Part shown: piece by piece, positions 1-14,600 of the stretch
Numbering within the stretch: position 1 is the first letter of the stretch
How the letters are laid out: the number at the start of each line of letters is the position of its first letter
Source: Delphinus delphis
Taxonomy: Eukaryota; Chordata; Mammalia; Artiodactyla; Delphinidae
Direction: 5' to 3'
Assembly: GCF_949987515.2 (NCBI RefSeq)
Contig: NC_082698.1
Location: 28,424,070 to 28,488,069 of the forward strand
Length of the DNA: 64,000 nt
The notes under the pieces: generated by a model
Told to the model about the DNA's origin: nothing
Database searches by the model: none
What the model saw: only the letters and a program-made list of their open reading frames with translations
Made by a program: the position numbers and the translations under genes

Positions 1-414
1 TGCTGGTTAAAAATAAGAGCAGTTATCTTGGATTTTTAAAATTACTCATTATAAAAATATTCTGCTGGCTATCCTGGTTGCCAGCATGACTTGGTGAAGA
101 ATGTTATTAGCACTTGAAAGTGAAAATTACATTTAAAGTAATAATCTTCCAATATATAACGTCATTGTTATACACAAGAAATTTTTATGATCAAAATTTC
201 ATTTGGGGAACTAGAGGTGCTATTTTGCCCTCCTTATTGGATATGGTTCTAAACTACCCAAAGAAGAGGGCTTGCTGGTTTTGATGATGACATGGAAGAA
301 TGGGTACCAACACACACTGCTGTTTGGAATATAAATTACTGGTACAACCTTTCTAAAGGGCAATCTGGGACTAGGTATCAAGGTTTTTAACGTGCTTAAC
401 CTTTGACCCAGCAA

Positions 415-720
415 CTACATTTTAAGACATTTATTGCAATGAAATCATCAGATAAGAATACAGAGAGAAAAAATACTACAGCATTATTTATAACAATGAA
501 AAACTGGAAATAACCTAAATGCACGTATATCAGTAGTGACTGGCTAAATAATTTATGGGATAGTCATGCAATGTAATAGTACACAGATGTTAAAAGAAAT
601 GAGGTCAATTTATATCTACATGTATTGACATGAAAAGATGTCCAATGTATTTTGAGTTCCAACAGGTTACAAAACAGTACATATAATATGATCCCAATTT
701 ATGTTAATAAACAAAACACT
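415..720 (+). repeat. Ancient L1 (L1M-type) fragment
   Basis: The run from 'aaaactggaaataacctaaatgc' through 'aatttatgggatagtcatgcaatg' resembles the 3' part of old mammalian L1 in plus orientation, heavily decayed. The flanks 1-414 and 721-1229 are AT-rich ENTPD7 intron with nothing else recognised. Confidence 0.6.
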
Positions 721-1229
721 ATTCATGTATTACACAGGATAGGACAGAACTTTCATTTTCTAAAATTCAATATTGTTTCTTTATTAAAAAAAAACATTTT
801 ATGGCAAAACACTGACAATTGTTGAAGCTGGGTGGCAAGTAAATGCGGATTCATTACATCATTCTCTCTACTTCTATATACATTTAGAATAAAGTTTTTT
901 TTCTTAAATTATCACTTCGTAATTCTTTAAAGGTATTTCCATCACAAACTAAAAAGGCAGTGGAACGAATTCTGTTAGTCTAGGCCTTCGGCAAAAAAAA
1001 TAAAACCTAGTGCTAATAAATCCAAAATACAGTCCAGGGGATTCAAACCCATTTTGAATATTGCTCACAAATGCTAATAAATTAACAAAGCATTAATTAT
1101 ACAAAACAGGTTCTTGCAGTGACTGTTAAACTTACGTCAACAACTATAGCTACCTTAGAGGTAGCAATGATTTCATAAGCCCAGGGTAGATCTAGGCATT
1201 ATTAAAAGAGCTGATCAAAAAACAAGTTA

Positions 1230-1441
1230 GGGCTTCCCTGGTGGCGCAGTGGTTGAGAGTCCGCCTGCCGATGCAGGGGACACGGGTTTGTGCCCCGGTC
1301 CGGGAAGATCCCACATGCTGCGGAGCGGCTGGGCCCGTGAGCCATGGCTGCTGAGCCTACTCGTCCGGAGCCTGTACTCCGCAACGGGAGAGGCCACAGC
1401 AGTAAGAGGCCCGCGTACCGCAAAAAAAAAAAAAAAAAAAA
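1230..1441 (+). mobile_element. CHR SINE, young type
   Basis: This is a full-length tRNA-derived SINE. The head is ggcttccctggtggcgcag with a pol III A box, the B box is in tttgtgccccggtccgg, and the tail is A18. It lies in an ENTPD7 intron or downstream flank. A short AAGTTA flanks both ends. The following 1442-2545 shows nothing but intron. Confidence 0.93.
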
Positions 1442-2545
1442 GTTAAAGGCAAGTTCTTTAAAAATTCTTAAGATAAAATAATTACTAATATTCAGAGCTT
1501 CCACGATGACAGGGAACATCTTAGACAAATGGGGTGGAGCTACATAGTTGATTTTGTTTAAATAGAAACTTCTTTGACAAACAGAGGAAAGGCTGGGCAG
1601 TGCCAGGAGATGAGGCAATCCTCTCCTTTGCTCCAGACACACAAACTGTGGCCATTTCATCACCCTGCTGGTTGGCTCTGCCTTTTTGACCTCCGAGTCA
1701 GCTTTTTCTCTGGCCCTCCACCCTCCTTCCTTGTTTGTGAGACCTTAGTCCATTCACAGCCCTGTGATGTGGCACCACCTATGTCATCCATACTCTTCAC
1801 ATGGTTTCTAAAAGTTTGAATGATTCATTACTTATGTCAAAAACAAAAATTCTAAATTTCACGTGTAGTATGATTACAATTTTGTAGAAGTTACACATAG
1901 ATATACAGAGAGAAAGGAATAGGACAAAATGAGACAGTTTTGATAGGGCAGTAGAATTATAACTTCTTTGTTTTGATTTTAAGATTTCCTTTAATGATGT
2001 AAGGTTCTAGCAATAACATTTTAAACTTTAGTTTTAAAAATAAGTAAAAACAAACCAAAAAAAAAAATTTAAAGATCAAGATGTATGGGAAAACAAGGAA
2101 CTAGAAGGCCTTTCAGATTGACAAATGGCTACATAAAATAATCTGCTTCTCAACAGTAAACCAGTAACTCTGTGTCTGAGCAGAAGGAAAGTAGTCAACT
2201 GGAAGAAGTGTTGACATACATGTCTGGCACAAGCAGAATGGAGCCCTACACACATGGCAGAGGTTTTCATTGCTCCCAACCCTCAATCAAAACTAAGAAT
2301 CATTACAACCATCTCAAATAGATATTGATCCCAAAGAAGCAAACGACATGGAGGTGTGATCAACTGATTGTGAAATAACGGGGTGTAGGAGTGGCTCTGC
2401 TCTATTTTGAGCAAGAAGTCTCTTAGTGCCACCTGTCAACTCTGTGTGCTGTACCCACATCCTGCCTTCAGACCAGGGAACCACAGAGAATAATGTATGA
2501 AACTGCACTTTCAACTCTTGGGCCACCCACTCTCCTGCATCTCAC

Positions 2546-2696
2546 CTCTCGGAGAGAAGCCTCATGCCTGCTGTGCATAGGATGTAAAGGGGGGTCTCCT
2601 TGTGCTTCCTCACAGGCACATGAGCAGCAGCAAAGCTCAGCAGAGGACGAAGGTAATCGCTGGCATGTTCTGGAGTGTCTGCCATTGCAGAGATTC
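2546..2696 (-). CDS. ENTPD7: ENTPD7 coding exon 4 (apyrase conserved region 2)
   Basis: On the reverse strand the acceptor is ttatcttacttaag and the donor is GAGAG|gtgaga. The 151 nt encode ISAMADTPEHASDYLRPLL and then TPLYILCTAGMRLLSE. The intron before it is only 244 bp. An open frame that runs past the donor to lower coordinates is read-through, not exon. The next expected exon (KQLAILADL in human) is not visible in 1-2545. Confidence 0.94.
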
Positions 2697-5600
2697 CTTA
2701 AGTAAGATAAAATACTTTCTTTAAAGAGCAGATCACATAGACTCAGAAGACTGATACCCCATAAGGTTCTGTTTAAGGTCCTAAACATTTATTTCGTAAG
2801 AGTAGGGTAGCAATGAATCCCTCCCATTATCCAGAACGTCCAGAAGAAAAGGGTAGCTTTCTTTCTCCCTCTTCTCTTCTGTCCTCTCATTTCTGTAGCA
2901 GATAAGAGAGACTGACAATGAAATATATTCCATTTAGTACCTGGCTTGATTTTTTTAACCACTGGTTGGCTGTTACGGTCTCTCATCTGTTTGATGTCCA
3001 ACAAGTCATGAGGATTCCCATTATGTCTTGGCCAGAAATAAACAAAAATCCGAGAGCCACTGCTGCCACAGTCCACAACAAGTCCATAATTTAGATTTGG
3101 GTCTTCAGTGTCAGTAGCTTCAAGATCTCCTACTCGAGCCAAATACCTAAGCCGGGCAAAAAGAGAAACTAGTGTTAAGCAAATAGCACCACCACTTAAT
3201 TCATCTGTTCGTGAGTCTTCATTAAGTGCCTACATGTGCCAGGCACATGGGACTACACATCCTAACAAAGGAATGAAACAATATTGACCATATTTACTGA
3301 TGTATATGAGGCAACAGCTGGTTTATACTGAAATTAGGTAACCAAAAGACTCCCCTAAGTTTGGGGGTAGTTCTGAAACTGGCCAGGGTAGCAAATCTTT
3401 TACTAAGCATTAAAGGGCTTCTAGGCCTCAGTAAATACTAAGCCACAAAATTTGAGGGTGGTTTGCTATGCACACTAGATAACTAAAGCAGTTCTAACAA
3501 TTTCTTCTCTATTTATCTATCCTTTCTGTATATAAACATGAAGAACATGGCGGAATGATATCTGGCTGACAGCAGGAAGATGGAACAAGTAAAGATGTTA
3601 CCACCAAAACCCCAAGGTTTGAGTCTCAGCTCTAGCACTTCCTATGTTTTGTGACCTTCAGGAAATTACTTCTCTCAAGCTGTTCCCTCGTCTGTGAAAT
3701 GAGGGTAGTTAGGAGTCTCTACTCTCAGAGAGGCCAAAATGTATGTTGAGCAGTTAGCTCAGTGCTGTGTTTGTTACATAACTATTGGGAGAACAAATAG
3801 CAGAAGACTCTCTGGAGAAAAGGGCTGAAATATCCACAAAGAAAAGAAGGCTAAAAGCTGGTAAAACCCTTCTTCTGAGTGATGAGGCTTTAATAAATAT
3901 TAAAGTTTCCTCAGAGCATACAGGTCTGAAAAGTACAAACATCACTGATGACTCCTCTTCAAAGGCTTCACCTGAAGAGCAGCCCGGTGAGAATGAGAAT
4001 GGCTTTTAGCTTATTACTCGAAAAAGGAGAGCTCTTTCTTTATTTTTCTTTCTTTTTTTTTTTTTTTGCGGTACGTGGGCCTCTCACTGTTGTGGCCTCT
4101 CCTGTTGCGGAGCACAGGCTCTGGACGCGCAGGCTCAGTGGCCATGGCTCATGGGCCCAGCCGCTCCGCGGCATGTGGGATCTTCCCAGACCAGGGCACA
4201 AACCCGTGTCCCCTGCATCGGCAGGCGGACTCCCAACCACTGCGCCACCAGGGAAGCCCGGAGAGCTCTTTCTTGACGCTAATATATAATGCATGGTAGG
4301 CAGACTAAAATTTTGCCTTCTAGATTCTATTAAATTTGAATAAATATTACCATAGGTTGAGCTAATAATTGAATGAATATTCTGAAAGTAATGTTGTGAA
4401 TTTTTTCAAGTAATACACCTAAACTCCCTTCTGTCCTATCATCCAACATTGTCTTTAGCGGTAATGCCCAGATCCCCAAGACCCTTACATAGAACATTAG
4501 AACTAGCTTTTGTGGAGCCTGAAACTAATATAATGGGGGAGGAAGGTTCTTTTACACAAAATATTCAACATTACAAATACAAAAGGGGCCCATGCAAGTG
4601 AGGGGCCTTGAATTGCAGGTAACATTCCCTTCACAGTAAATCCAGAAAAGTAAGCCATGTGTCATACCTCTCAGAACAATCTAGCCTGTGTTTACTGGTG
4701 ATTTCACATTGCTACACAGACTACAGAGTTCCTTACTTTGGAGAGAAAAGCAAACCTGATGAAAAGAAGACCGTGTAGAAACAGCTCTGAAATCAAAAAA
4801 GTAGAGCTGAGTACCTTTCCTATTCTATAACACAAAATGCATTATTTTAAAAAGAGGAGAACATATATTTGAGCTTCAATACAATGCTGTAAATTATTGC
4901 ATAGGATAGGGGTCAGGTAGAACTTTTTTCTGGATCTGATATGGGAGTGAGTTGCAGGAAGTGAAGCAGATGGTAAAAGTCTGTTACACACTAGAAAGTT
5001 TACAGTCCTAAAGATTCCATTCCACCACAGACTTTCCCATTCTAATCAAATGATTGGGCTAAAATGGGCTCACAACCCACCAGTCAACTCATAACAGCTC
5101 ACTTCTATCACAGGAAAGCTGGGCAGACATCTGTGGGCCACAGATAGAGAAGAAATAGGCAAGATAATCCATCTCCAGCCCAAAGTGACTTTTCATTTCT
5201 CATCAGCAATCTTTCTACTTCACAGATCTTTATCTGCTTTCCTTCTCTGAAAACCACCCCTTCTACTTCTCTTTGACAAGATTCTGGATCCTGTCCCCTC
5301 CTGCTTAATGAATAACTTTTTCCAGTACATTGGTTCTCAAAATTTGGGGGCTCAGGACCACTTTATAGCCTTAAAAAAATTATTGGACCCCAAAGAGCTT
5401 TTGTGGTACATCTGTCTACATTTACCATGTTAGAAAATAAAACAGAACATTTAAAAATACTTATTTATTTATTTAGACACAATAGCAAACTCATTACATA
5501 TTAACATATTTTATGAAAAACAACTATCTTCTAAAACAAAAAAGTTAGAAGAGTGGCATTGTTTTAGAGTTCTGCAAATCTCTTTTGTGTCTGGATTAAT

Positions 5601-8600
5601 AGAAGATAACTAGATTCTCATATTTGCTTCTGTATTCAGTCTGTTACGATAAGTTGTTTTGATTGAAGTATATGAAGAAAATCAAGCTTCACCCAGGTAC
5701 GTTGTTGGAAAAGGGAAGAGTACTTTTTAGATCATTGGTACTACACTGAAACTCGACAAGTGGAGTTTCTTAAAGGTTGGTTGCAACGTGGAATCTAAAC
5801 TCTAAGAACTTTTCATACTGTTACATTAAAATGCACTGGTCTATCTTTCACTTTAAATTGCTTTTACCCATGCGTAATGTTGTCACATCGTATACTGGAA
5901 AATACTGGTTCGCTGAGCTATGCAAATCTTCTTAATGTTGACACATTTCATTCTACCAAAAAACCACACACATTCATGAATATCACTACCAATTTTATCA
6001 AAAAAGTCTTTTAAGTATTGGGAAGCTATCAAACTCACAGTGGCAGATACAAACTTCCCAAACTTCTAATTTTCACTTAAAAGCTCAAATTTTATCACTG
6101 GCAATAAATACTGACAGTTATTTTCCTTGAAGTGACAGGTTTTTACTTCATTCATTTTCAAGAAAATGTCTATGAAATACCCACATCTGAAATCTACAGT
6201 TTTTCTGACAGTTATTCTTTCAAGTGAAAAATAGTATTCCATGACTGTGTTCAGCTCACAACTCAAACAATTGCCTAAGTGCTTTTCCTTGAGACAACCT
6301 GAGTAGGCAACAGAAGTGATTAATTCCTATTTCCCATTTTGTCACACAGAATATTAAAAAGATATTCTTAAGTGGAATTAGACTTTTCTTCCCACTGCAA
6401 TTGTGTGACAGTGAAGACTGCCATAACTACTAGTATAATTTGGTGCTCTATCTTGATTTGTGCTAAGGCACCAGCAGTTTTACCCACCATCGCTTTTGCA
6501 CCATCAGTGTAAATGTCAACTCAGTGAAAAAGGCAAATAGTATCACCATAGCCAAAAGGTAGAAGCAACTCGGAGGTCCATGACAGATGAATGGATAAAC
6601 AAAATGTGATATATACATACAATGGAATATGCTTCAGCCTTAAAAAAAAAAGAAGGAAATCCTGCCATACGCTACAACATGGGTGAACCTTGAGGACATT
6701 ATGCTAAGTGAAATAAGCCAGTCACAAAAGACAAATACTAGATAATTCCACTTATATGAAGTATGTAAAGTAAGCAAATTCATAGAAACAGAAAATGGAA
6801 TAGTGGTTACCAGGGGCTGGGGACAGGGAAAAATTAAGGGTTGTTGTCTAATGGGTATAGAGTTTCAGATTTGCAAGATGAAAAAGTTCTGGAGATTGGC
6901 TTCATAGCCATGTGAATATACTTAACGGTACTGGACTATACACTTAAAAATGGTTAAGATGGGTAAATTGTGTTATGCGTTTTTAAACACAATTTTTTAA
7001 AAGGGCAAACAACATCTTAGTATTATCATCAAAATAGCTTTGGCCGCACACACTCCCTGAAAGGGTCTCAGAGACTCCCAAGCGTCAGTAAGCACTTTGA
7101 GAACCACTACTCTAACGCGACCTTTTTTCTAACATCCGTTTGCTTCTCTACCTATTCCTCCCCCTTTCCCTTCTTTGATATGGCTTCCCAGTTCTCCAGA
7201 AGCCTCCCCTCAACAAGCTGATTCTTGTAATGATCTAAAAAAGGCCTCCTCCTTCTGTTCTAGCATGTGGAGTGTCATTCTCTTTAAGCAGTTTGCTTAC
7301 ATTTCAGTATGAGCCCTAAGAGTTCTTTCATATTTGTTTGCTCCACCTCTCCATTTAGACTCTCAGCGTCTCAAGAGCAATTACCTTATCTGCATACCTC
7401 AATACAGACACAATGTTCCTCACATTTCTCTGATATGTATCAGTCAATCCTGATTGGCTTGGGCCTAGAGCTCACAATATGAAGCTGCTAGTTTGTTAAT
7501 AATTCATCTATGTCTTTGTATAGCTATATTCAAAATCAGTTGGTCTCCTTAGAAAATTTCAATGGCTTTCCAAAGCATCCTGTCATCCTCTTTGGTTCCT
7601 GTCAAGATAAGCAACTTTACACCTCTCATTTGGGTACAACTCAACTTTGCTTTCTCTTCTCTTAGAAGTCGCCATGTGTGCATTGGCAGAAAAAAGTCAG
7701 CTGACACTAGAATACAAGGGAGAAAGATAGGACCAGATGACATTTATGTTACACTTCCCACTTGAATCCTTGATCAGTTGCTTCAGGCCGCAGAAAGTTC
7801 TGGAATTCTGACCTCTTATGACCTAATCAGGCTTCTTACACTTTTCAACCACCTGAAGGTCTTCCTCTGTCTAGGCTCCTAACGTGGATGGATCACTGGT
7901 CCTTTCTCGGATATTTTCATTTCTGATTTGCAGTCCCAGCCTTAGCCATCATGGTTAATTACTTGCATTTCTGGATCCTTCTGCTTTGCTGATACTGCAC
8001 TGTCAACCCCTAAAGAAGACCTAAAGCCCAAGAGAAAAGTTCCAAAAGCTTTGGATCCCTCACATCCACCGTCCCAGGAGAGATCTGATTCACCATCACA
8101 TGCACTTACCCCCGCCTCACACACATATATCCCCTCTATTTGAGAAACATGATTTCCCTCTGGTCACTGCTGAGTCAATGAAAAGAAAGATACCCACATA
8201 TACATCACCCAAGGTAGAACTGGAAGACATTGCTTTTCATTGCCATTATCCTCAAGACATTAACAGCATTAGAGCTATAACTAACCAAACCATTACCTAG
8301 CTTACAAAATCAACACTAATTACCACTTCTAGAGTTCAAAAAGAACTCAGTAATATGCCAAAAGTCCATTAAAGTGGTCCCCCATCAGCACGGAACTACC
8401 ACCTCTTTGATGAATGTCATCATATCCCAACTCTGTTCAAGGCTCAAAACCAAATATAATGACGTTATAGCCAAAGTAGCTGTGCATGACTGATGATAGC
8501 AATACATACCCAGAAAAGCATCTTGTAAGGTTACTACTTATCTCCTAACAAGATTAATCAGAGCAGTCAGGAACATTTATAATTTAAAGCTCTGCTTATA

Positions 8601-11600
8601 AACATTATAAACACCATTAAGGACAAGTAAACGAATAAATGCAAATAAATGCCTTCAATTTCACCAGCAAAATCTCTGAATTTTTCCACTGTACATAAGA
8701 ACCCTTAGCTTCACCTGTATATCTGTTTATCATTTTTATTCTAACCATAAGTAATGGCTCTTTTTCACTTGCTTTAAACAGAATTAAAACTCCTAAGGAA
8801 GGTCAGTATTGAGCTGATTGCTGACACAGTAGCGCTCATTCAGTTATTCCCAGATGGCAAAGGAACATGAGGCACCACCTTTCAATAGCTACATTCTTCA
8901 GGACAATAAGTCAACCAGACAAATATTTCCCCACTAATAAAGACAGTAGTGGGGTTACCAAAAAGTGAACAATATTAAACATTAAGGTGAAAAAGAAATG
9001 TACTGAATATACAGAACATTTAAGTAAGAACGGTTCACTGTTTGTCTTGCACAACATGTATGAATACATGCTAAAAGCACCCCTTATACTAAAAATTATT
9101 AATAAATTTTAACAATTTACCCAGTATCCAGGACTAGCACGTTCCAGCAGAACTTTCTGATATGATGGAAATATTCCCTTTCTGCACTGTCTAATAGGAT
9201 AGCTACTAGCCACATGTGGCCAGTGAACACTCGAAATGTGACTAGTACAAATAAGGAACTGAATTTTTATTTTATTTAATTTAAATTAATTTATATTTAA
9301 ATAGCCTCTGTGGGTAGTGGCTACCCTATTGGATACCACAGTGTAGACAGTGTTTGTTGAGTAAGTGAATAGATGAATGAATAAATGGGTGTAAAATATG
9401 AATTAAGTATGATGAAGTTGTTGGAGCCCATCTTATATGCCACATGCTAGATAAATAGTTGATTAAAACACATCTAACAAAAATTATTCTTAAAAACAGC
9501 TTTGCTGTGTGTGTTGGTGGGGGGAAGGCAAGAGGTTTATGGGAAACCTCTCTGTCCTTCTGCTCAATTTAGCTGTGAACCTAAAACTGCTCTAAAAAAT
9601 AAAGTTTGTTTTAGAAATATAAATTTAAAAAAAAATTCTGGATTCTATCCTTACTGACACCCATCAATCTGTAAATTTACCTTTTCCTAAATTCTAGTTC
9701 TGATGCAAACCTTCTGCTTTCTCCTTCCAGAAGCAATGTGGGTATATGTTTGTAAAACAACAGCTCTTCAGTTTTGAAACTACTGAGGGAAAACCCCCAT
9801 GCAGGCTTCTAAAATCCTGGGCCATATCACCTCAGAAGTGATATGCTATATATATACTAATATGTATAAAATAGATAATTAATAAGAACCTGCTGTATAA
9901 AAAAATAAATAAAATAAAATTTAAAAATTAAAAAAAAGAAGTGATATGCTAGGTTCTACCAATGGCTGAAAAAATTCAAATTAAAACATTTTTTCTATAT
10001 AAAATATTGATATAATTTCATCATGTGAATTAAGAACAATTTAAGTTGGAAAAAATAAGACTATATTCAATGTATGTAATATAAAAATCACAACCACAAG
10101 CACTTGTCCTAATTTTTTATAAGCTGTTGAACTTGAGTGCTAGGTGTTTTCATCAATTCCTAATTATTTGTTTAACCATTTTATCATCAGCTAGTGCTTA
10201 CCAGTGCCTAAGTAGTAACAGCTGCCACAGAAAAGAAATTCTGGAAGGAAAAAAATTTAAATGGAGATAATGCTTCCCCTTATCTTCACTGCATATTTGC
10301 AGGGCACAAAACAGAATTAGAGAACAGAAAAATCAAGATTATTCCAAATAATACTCATAAGACTAATATCTGTGATGTACCAAGCAGTGCTAGGTGTTTT
10401 TCTTTTTTAATCCAAATGACAAGACAAGGCAGGCATTTTACCTCCACTTTATACTTAAAGAAATGAGATCCCAGAATAGAGCACCTGTCTGAGATAACCC
10501 AACTAGAGAATGACGGGCTGATTAGCTCTAAAATCAATCTCTTTCCCCTATACCACAATACTTCGTTCCCAGATAAATATAACTAAACTGTAGAGCAATG
10601 GTTCCCAACTTAGGCTGCATATTAGAATCACCTTGAGAAAAAGTCCAGTTATTTGCATTTTTTAAAGGTCCCCAAGTAATTCGGTTACATAAAGTTGAAA
10701 ACCACTGACTTAAGGTCATCGTTAACACAAATAATTAGACTGTATAATAAAATAGTTTTAACAAAATGTGTGGAACTGTTCAGCACTATAGAAATGGTCT
10801 GTAGAAATTCTGAGTTACTGAGTCTACTTTTTTTTCTTTTTGGCTGTGTTGGGTCTTAGCTGCTGAGCACGGGCTTTTCTCTAGTTGCGGCGAGCAGGGC
10901 CTACTCTTCGTTGAGGTGCACAGGCTTCTCACTGTGGTGGCTTGTCTTGTTGCGGAGCACTGGCTCTAGATGTGCGGGCTTCAGTAGTTGTGGCACGCAG
11001 GCTCAGTAGTTGTGGCTTGCAGGCTCTAGAGCTCAGGCTCAGTAGTTGTGGTGCATGGGCTTAGTTGCTCTGCGGCATGTGGGATCTTCCCAGACCAGGG
11101 CTCGAACCCAGGTCCCCTGCATTGGCAGGCGGATTCTTAACCACTGCGCCACCAGGGAAGCCCCTGAGTCTACTTTTAATAAATTTCCCCTCTCCTGCCT
11201 CACTGTCAAGATGTCAGTACGTTATTAATTACTGTCATCAGTGTGCCCGCATCTAATGACCATCACACCCTTCCCACTACCACCATTCTAACTTGCTATT
11301 ATTTGCTGTGTCCTGAGACGAGAGAGAACCAAGCTAATTACAACAGTATGCACAAGTACACAGTACTATATTTAAAATGGATAGGGACTTCCCTGGTGGC
11401 ATAGTGGTTAAGAATCCGCCTGCCAATGCGGGGGACATGGGTTCGCGCCCTGGTCCGGGAGGATCCCACATGCCGCGGAGCGACTAAGCCCATGCGCCAC
11501 AACTACTGAGCCTGCGCTCTAGAGCCTGTGAGCCACAACTACTAAGCCCGTGTGCCACAGCTACTGAAGCCTGCGCACCCTAGAGCCCGTGCTCTACAAC

Positions 11601-14600
11601 AAGAGAAGCCACCGCAATGAGAAGCCTGCGCACCACAACGAAGAGTAGCCCCCGCTCCCCGCAACTAGAGAAGGTCCATGTGCAGCAACGAAGACCCAAC
11701 GCAGCCAAAAATAAATAAATAAAATAAATAAATAAATAAAATAAAATGGATAACCAACAAGGACCTACTATACAGCACAAGAAACTCTGCTCAATATTAT
11801 GTAACAACCTAAATGGGGCAAGAATTTGAAAAAGAATAGATATATGTATATGAATAACTGAATCGCTTTGCTGTACACCTGAAACTAACACAACATTGTT
11901 AACAAACTACACTCCAATATAAAATAAAAAGCTGAAAAAAAAAAACAGTATGTAAAACAAAAGTAAACAGCCTCTATGTGAGAGCCTTTCTTATCAGTAT
12001 AGTACATAAGCGCTTAGTACATGAACTCAGTGATACAAAATTTGGTTACTCATGAGCCTCTTCTTATTAAGTTCTGATTCTTAACTTTATTCCTCATTCT
12101 TGACTATGTACAGTTCCTGATTCTTTATTCCTGATTCTACATAGTTATACTTAAACTATTATCTCATTAGGAAACAATTATTCCTTCACATCTGCCTCTC
12201 TAACTAGATTATTAACTGCATGAGTTCAGGGGCCACGTTTTATTCATCTTTGTACCCTAGCGCCTAGCACGGAGTCACACACACACAGCAAGCTCTCAAC
12301 AGATGTTTGCTTCCTAAATGACTCATGTAGGCAGCCATGAGTGAAGTTTAAGGACACATGGTAATTTGTGGCCATATGCACATAACATTTCATTAAAGAA
12401 CAAGGAGCTCTAGGCTATATGGCTGCTGGCTGCTCAGCCAGAGCATTACAGGGTGTGAGGATTTTGTTACGCTCATTACACAGGCACAGTCTGTGTGTTC
12501 CTTAGCTCTGTGGCTAACTTGTTTCAATTAATTCAGCATAAGTATTTATTGAATCTGGCCACCTGAGTTTAGTGGTAGATAAGAACTATCAGATCACTCC
12601 ACCTCCCACGTATCCCTCAGATGCATTTACTTCTCTTCATCATCATTGCTGCCACCCAAGTCTAGGCCACCATCATCTCTCTACTGGAGGATTCCAATTC
12701 ATTCTCCACCATGCCATCAAAATGACCTTTCTGTAAAAAGCATTTCTGATCATATCACTTTTCAAAGCCTTTCAAAGTCTTCCCTCTGCCCTTAAGATAA
12801 AGTCTAAACCCCCTAAAATGGCTTAATAGGCCCAGCCTGATCTACCTCTCCAGCTATATAGATCACCACTTACTGGACTCACTGGTCCAGGAAGACCCCA
12901 CATGCCATGGAGCAACTAAGTCTGTGTGTCACAACTACTAAACCTGCACTCTGGAGCCCGCGAGCCACAACTACTGAGCCCACATGCCACAACTACTGAA
13001 GCCCACGTGCCTAGAGCCCATGCTCCACAACAAGACAAGCCACTGCAATGAGAAGCCTGTGCACCCCAATGAAGAGTAGCCCCCGCTTGCCACAACCAGA
13101 GAAAAGCCCGTGCGCAGCAACGAAGACCCAACACAACCAAAAATAAAATAAAATAAATTTTAAAAAATAAAAATAATTTTTAAAAAAATCTTAAAAAAAA
13201 GAAAAAAGAATCATGGAGAAAACTACACCAAGGCACATCATAATCGAATTGTTTAAAACCAGTGATAAAGAGAAAACCTTAAAAGCAGCCAGAGGAAGAC
13301 ATATTATGTACAGAGAGAACAAAGATAAAAATGGCAGCAGACTTCTCCTAAGACAAGCCAGAAGACAGTGAAGCATCGTCTGTAAAGTAATGAAAGAAGA
13401 AAACCATCAACCTAGAGTTCCATACTCAGTGAACATTTCTTTTAAAGGGAAAACAAAATAAAGACTTTTCCAGTCACATAAAAGTTTAAAGAATTCACCA
13501 ACCACAAACTCACACTACTAGAAATGTTAAAGGAAGACCTTTAGGCAAAAGGAAAATGATACCAGATGGAAATATGAAATCTACACAAAGGAATGAAGAG
13601 GCCCAGAAATGGTAAATATACAAGCCTTTTTTTATTATTTTTAAAAACCTCTTTAAAAAATAACTGAATGCTTAAAGCAAAAATAATAACACATGGTGGA
13701 GCTTATAACATATGTAGAAGTAAAAGATATGACAACAATAGCACCAAGGCCAAGGGGAAAGAGAGGAATGAAAGTACACTGTTGTTAGGTTCTTACACTG
13801 TGTGTGAAGAGGTATAATATTACTTGAAGTAATAAGTTAAAGATGTATACTCTAAACCCTAAAGCAACCACTGAAAAAATAAAAATAGAGTTATATCTAA
13901 TAAGCCAAGAAAGGGGCTAAAATGGAATCATAAAAAATGTACTCAATTCAAAAGAAGGGAAAAAAAGAGGAAAGACAAACAAAGAACAGATGTGACAAGC
14001 AGAAAACAAATAGCAAGACAGATTAAAATCTAAACAATTGATAAATGTAAATAGCCTGAAGGGCCCAAATAAAAGGCAGACATTGTCAGATTGGGTAGAA
14101 AGACTCAACTAAACTCTGCCTACAAGAAGCTCACTTTAAACATAAAGACACAAATAGGCTAAAACTAAAAGAATGGAAAAACATCTATCATGCTAACACT
14201 GACACAAGAAAGCTGAAGTTGCTATTGATATATTAATACCAGACTAGTAGATTTCAGAGCAAAGAATATAATCAAAGAGAAACAGAGTCATTTAAGAATG
14301 ATAAAAGGGTCAATTCATCAAGAGTACATAACAATCCTAAACATTTATGCACCCAGTAAATCAGCCCACCAAGACAAAAGAACAGAAAGATGTCTTTCAT
14401 GGTTAAAACGCAGCAACAGCATTGCTGAATCAAAACTGAACATTGCCGAAATGGGGCTTAAGAACTTCTTTATGTAATAAGTGGCATGCAGTTTTACTAA
14501 TAAAAGTGCGGTATTCCCCAAAAGAGTCAAAGGTGGTAGTGTGTTAAACAGCTTATCAAAATATTTATGACTTCAACACCAAAGCCAATCGAAGCGATGT

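Noticed and set aside
1230..1300. tRNA genes suggested by A and B boxes at the start of the SINEs
   Set aside because: These are tRNA-derived SINE heads without a complete cloverleaf, and they continue into SINE bodies and A tails.
1202..1663. Many apparent proteins of 60-150 residues reading [16 protein letters not shown] or [16 protein letters not shown] across the window
   Set aside because: They are translations of CHR SINE copies in the two strands and frames. They recur at each SINE and stop in its A tail.
2789..3142. Using the first Met of the long open frame as an ENTPD7 start (MARVGDLEATD)
   Set aside because: The frame starts inside the exon at a non-ATG leucine codon (TTG region); the splice from the upstream exon gives RYLARVGDLEATD, as in the known protein.
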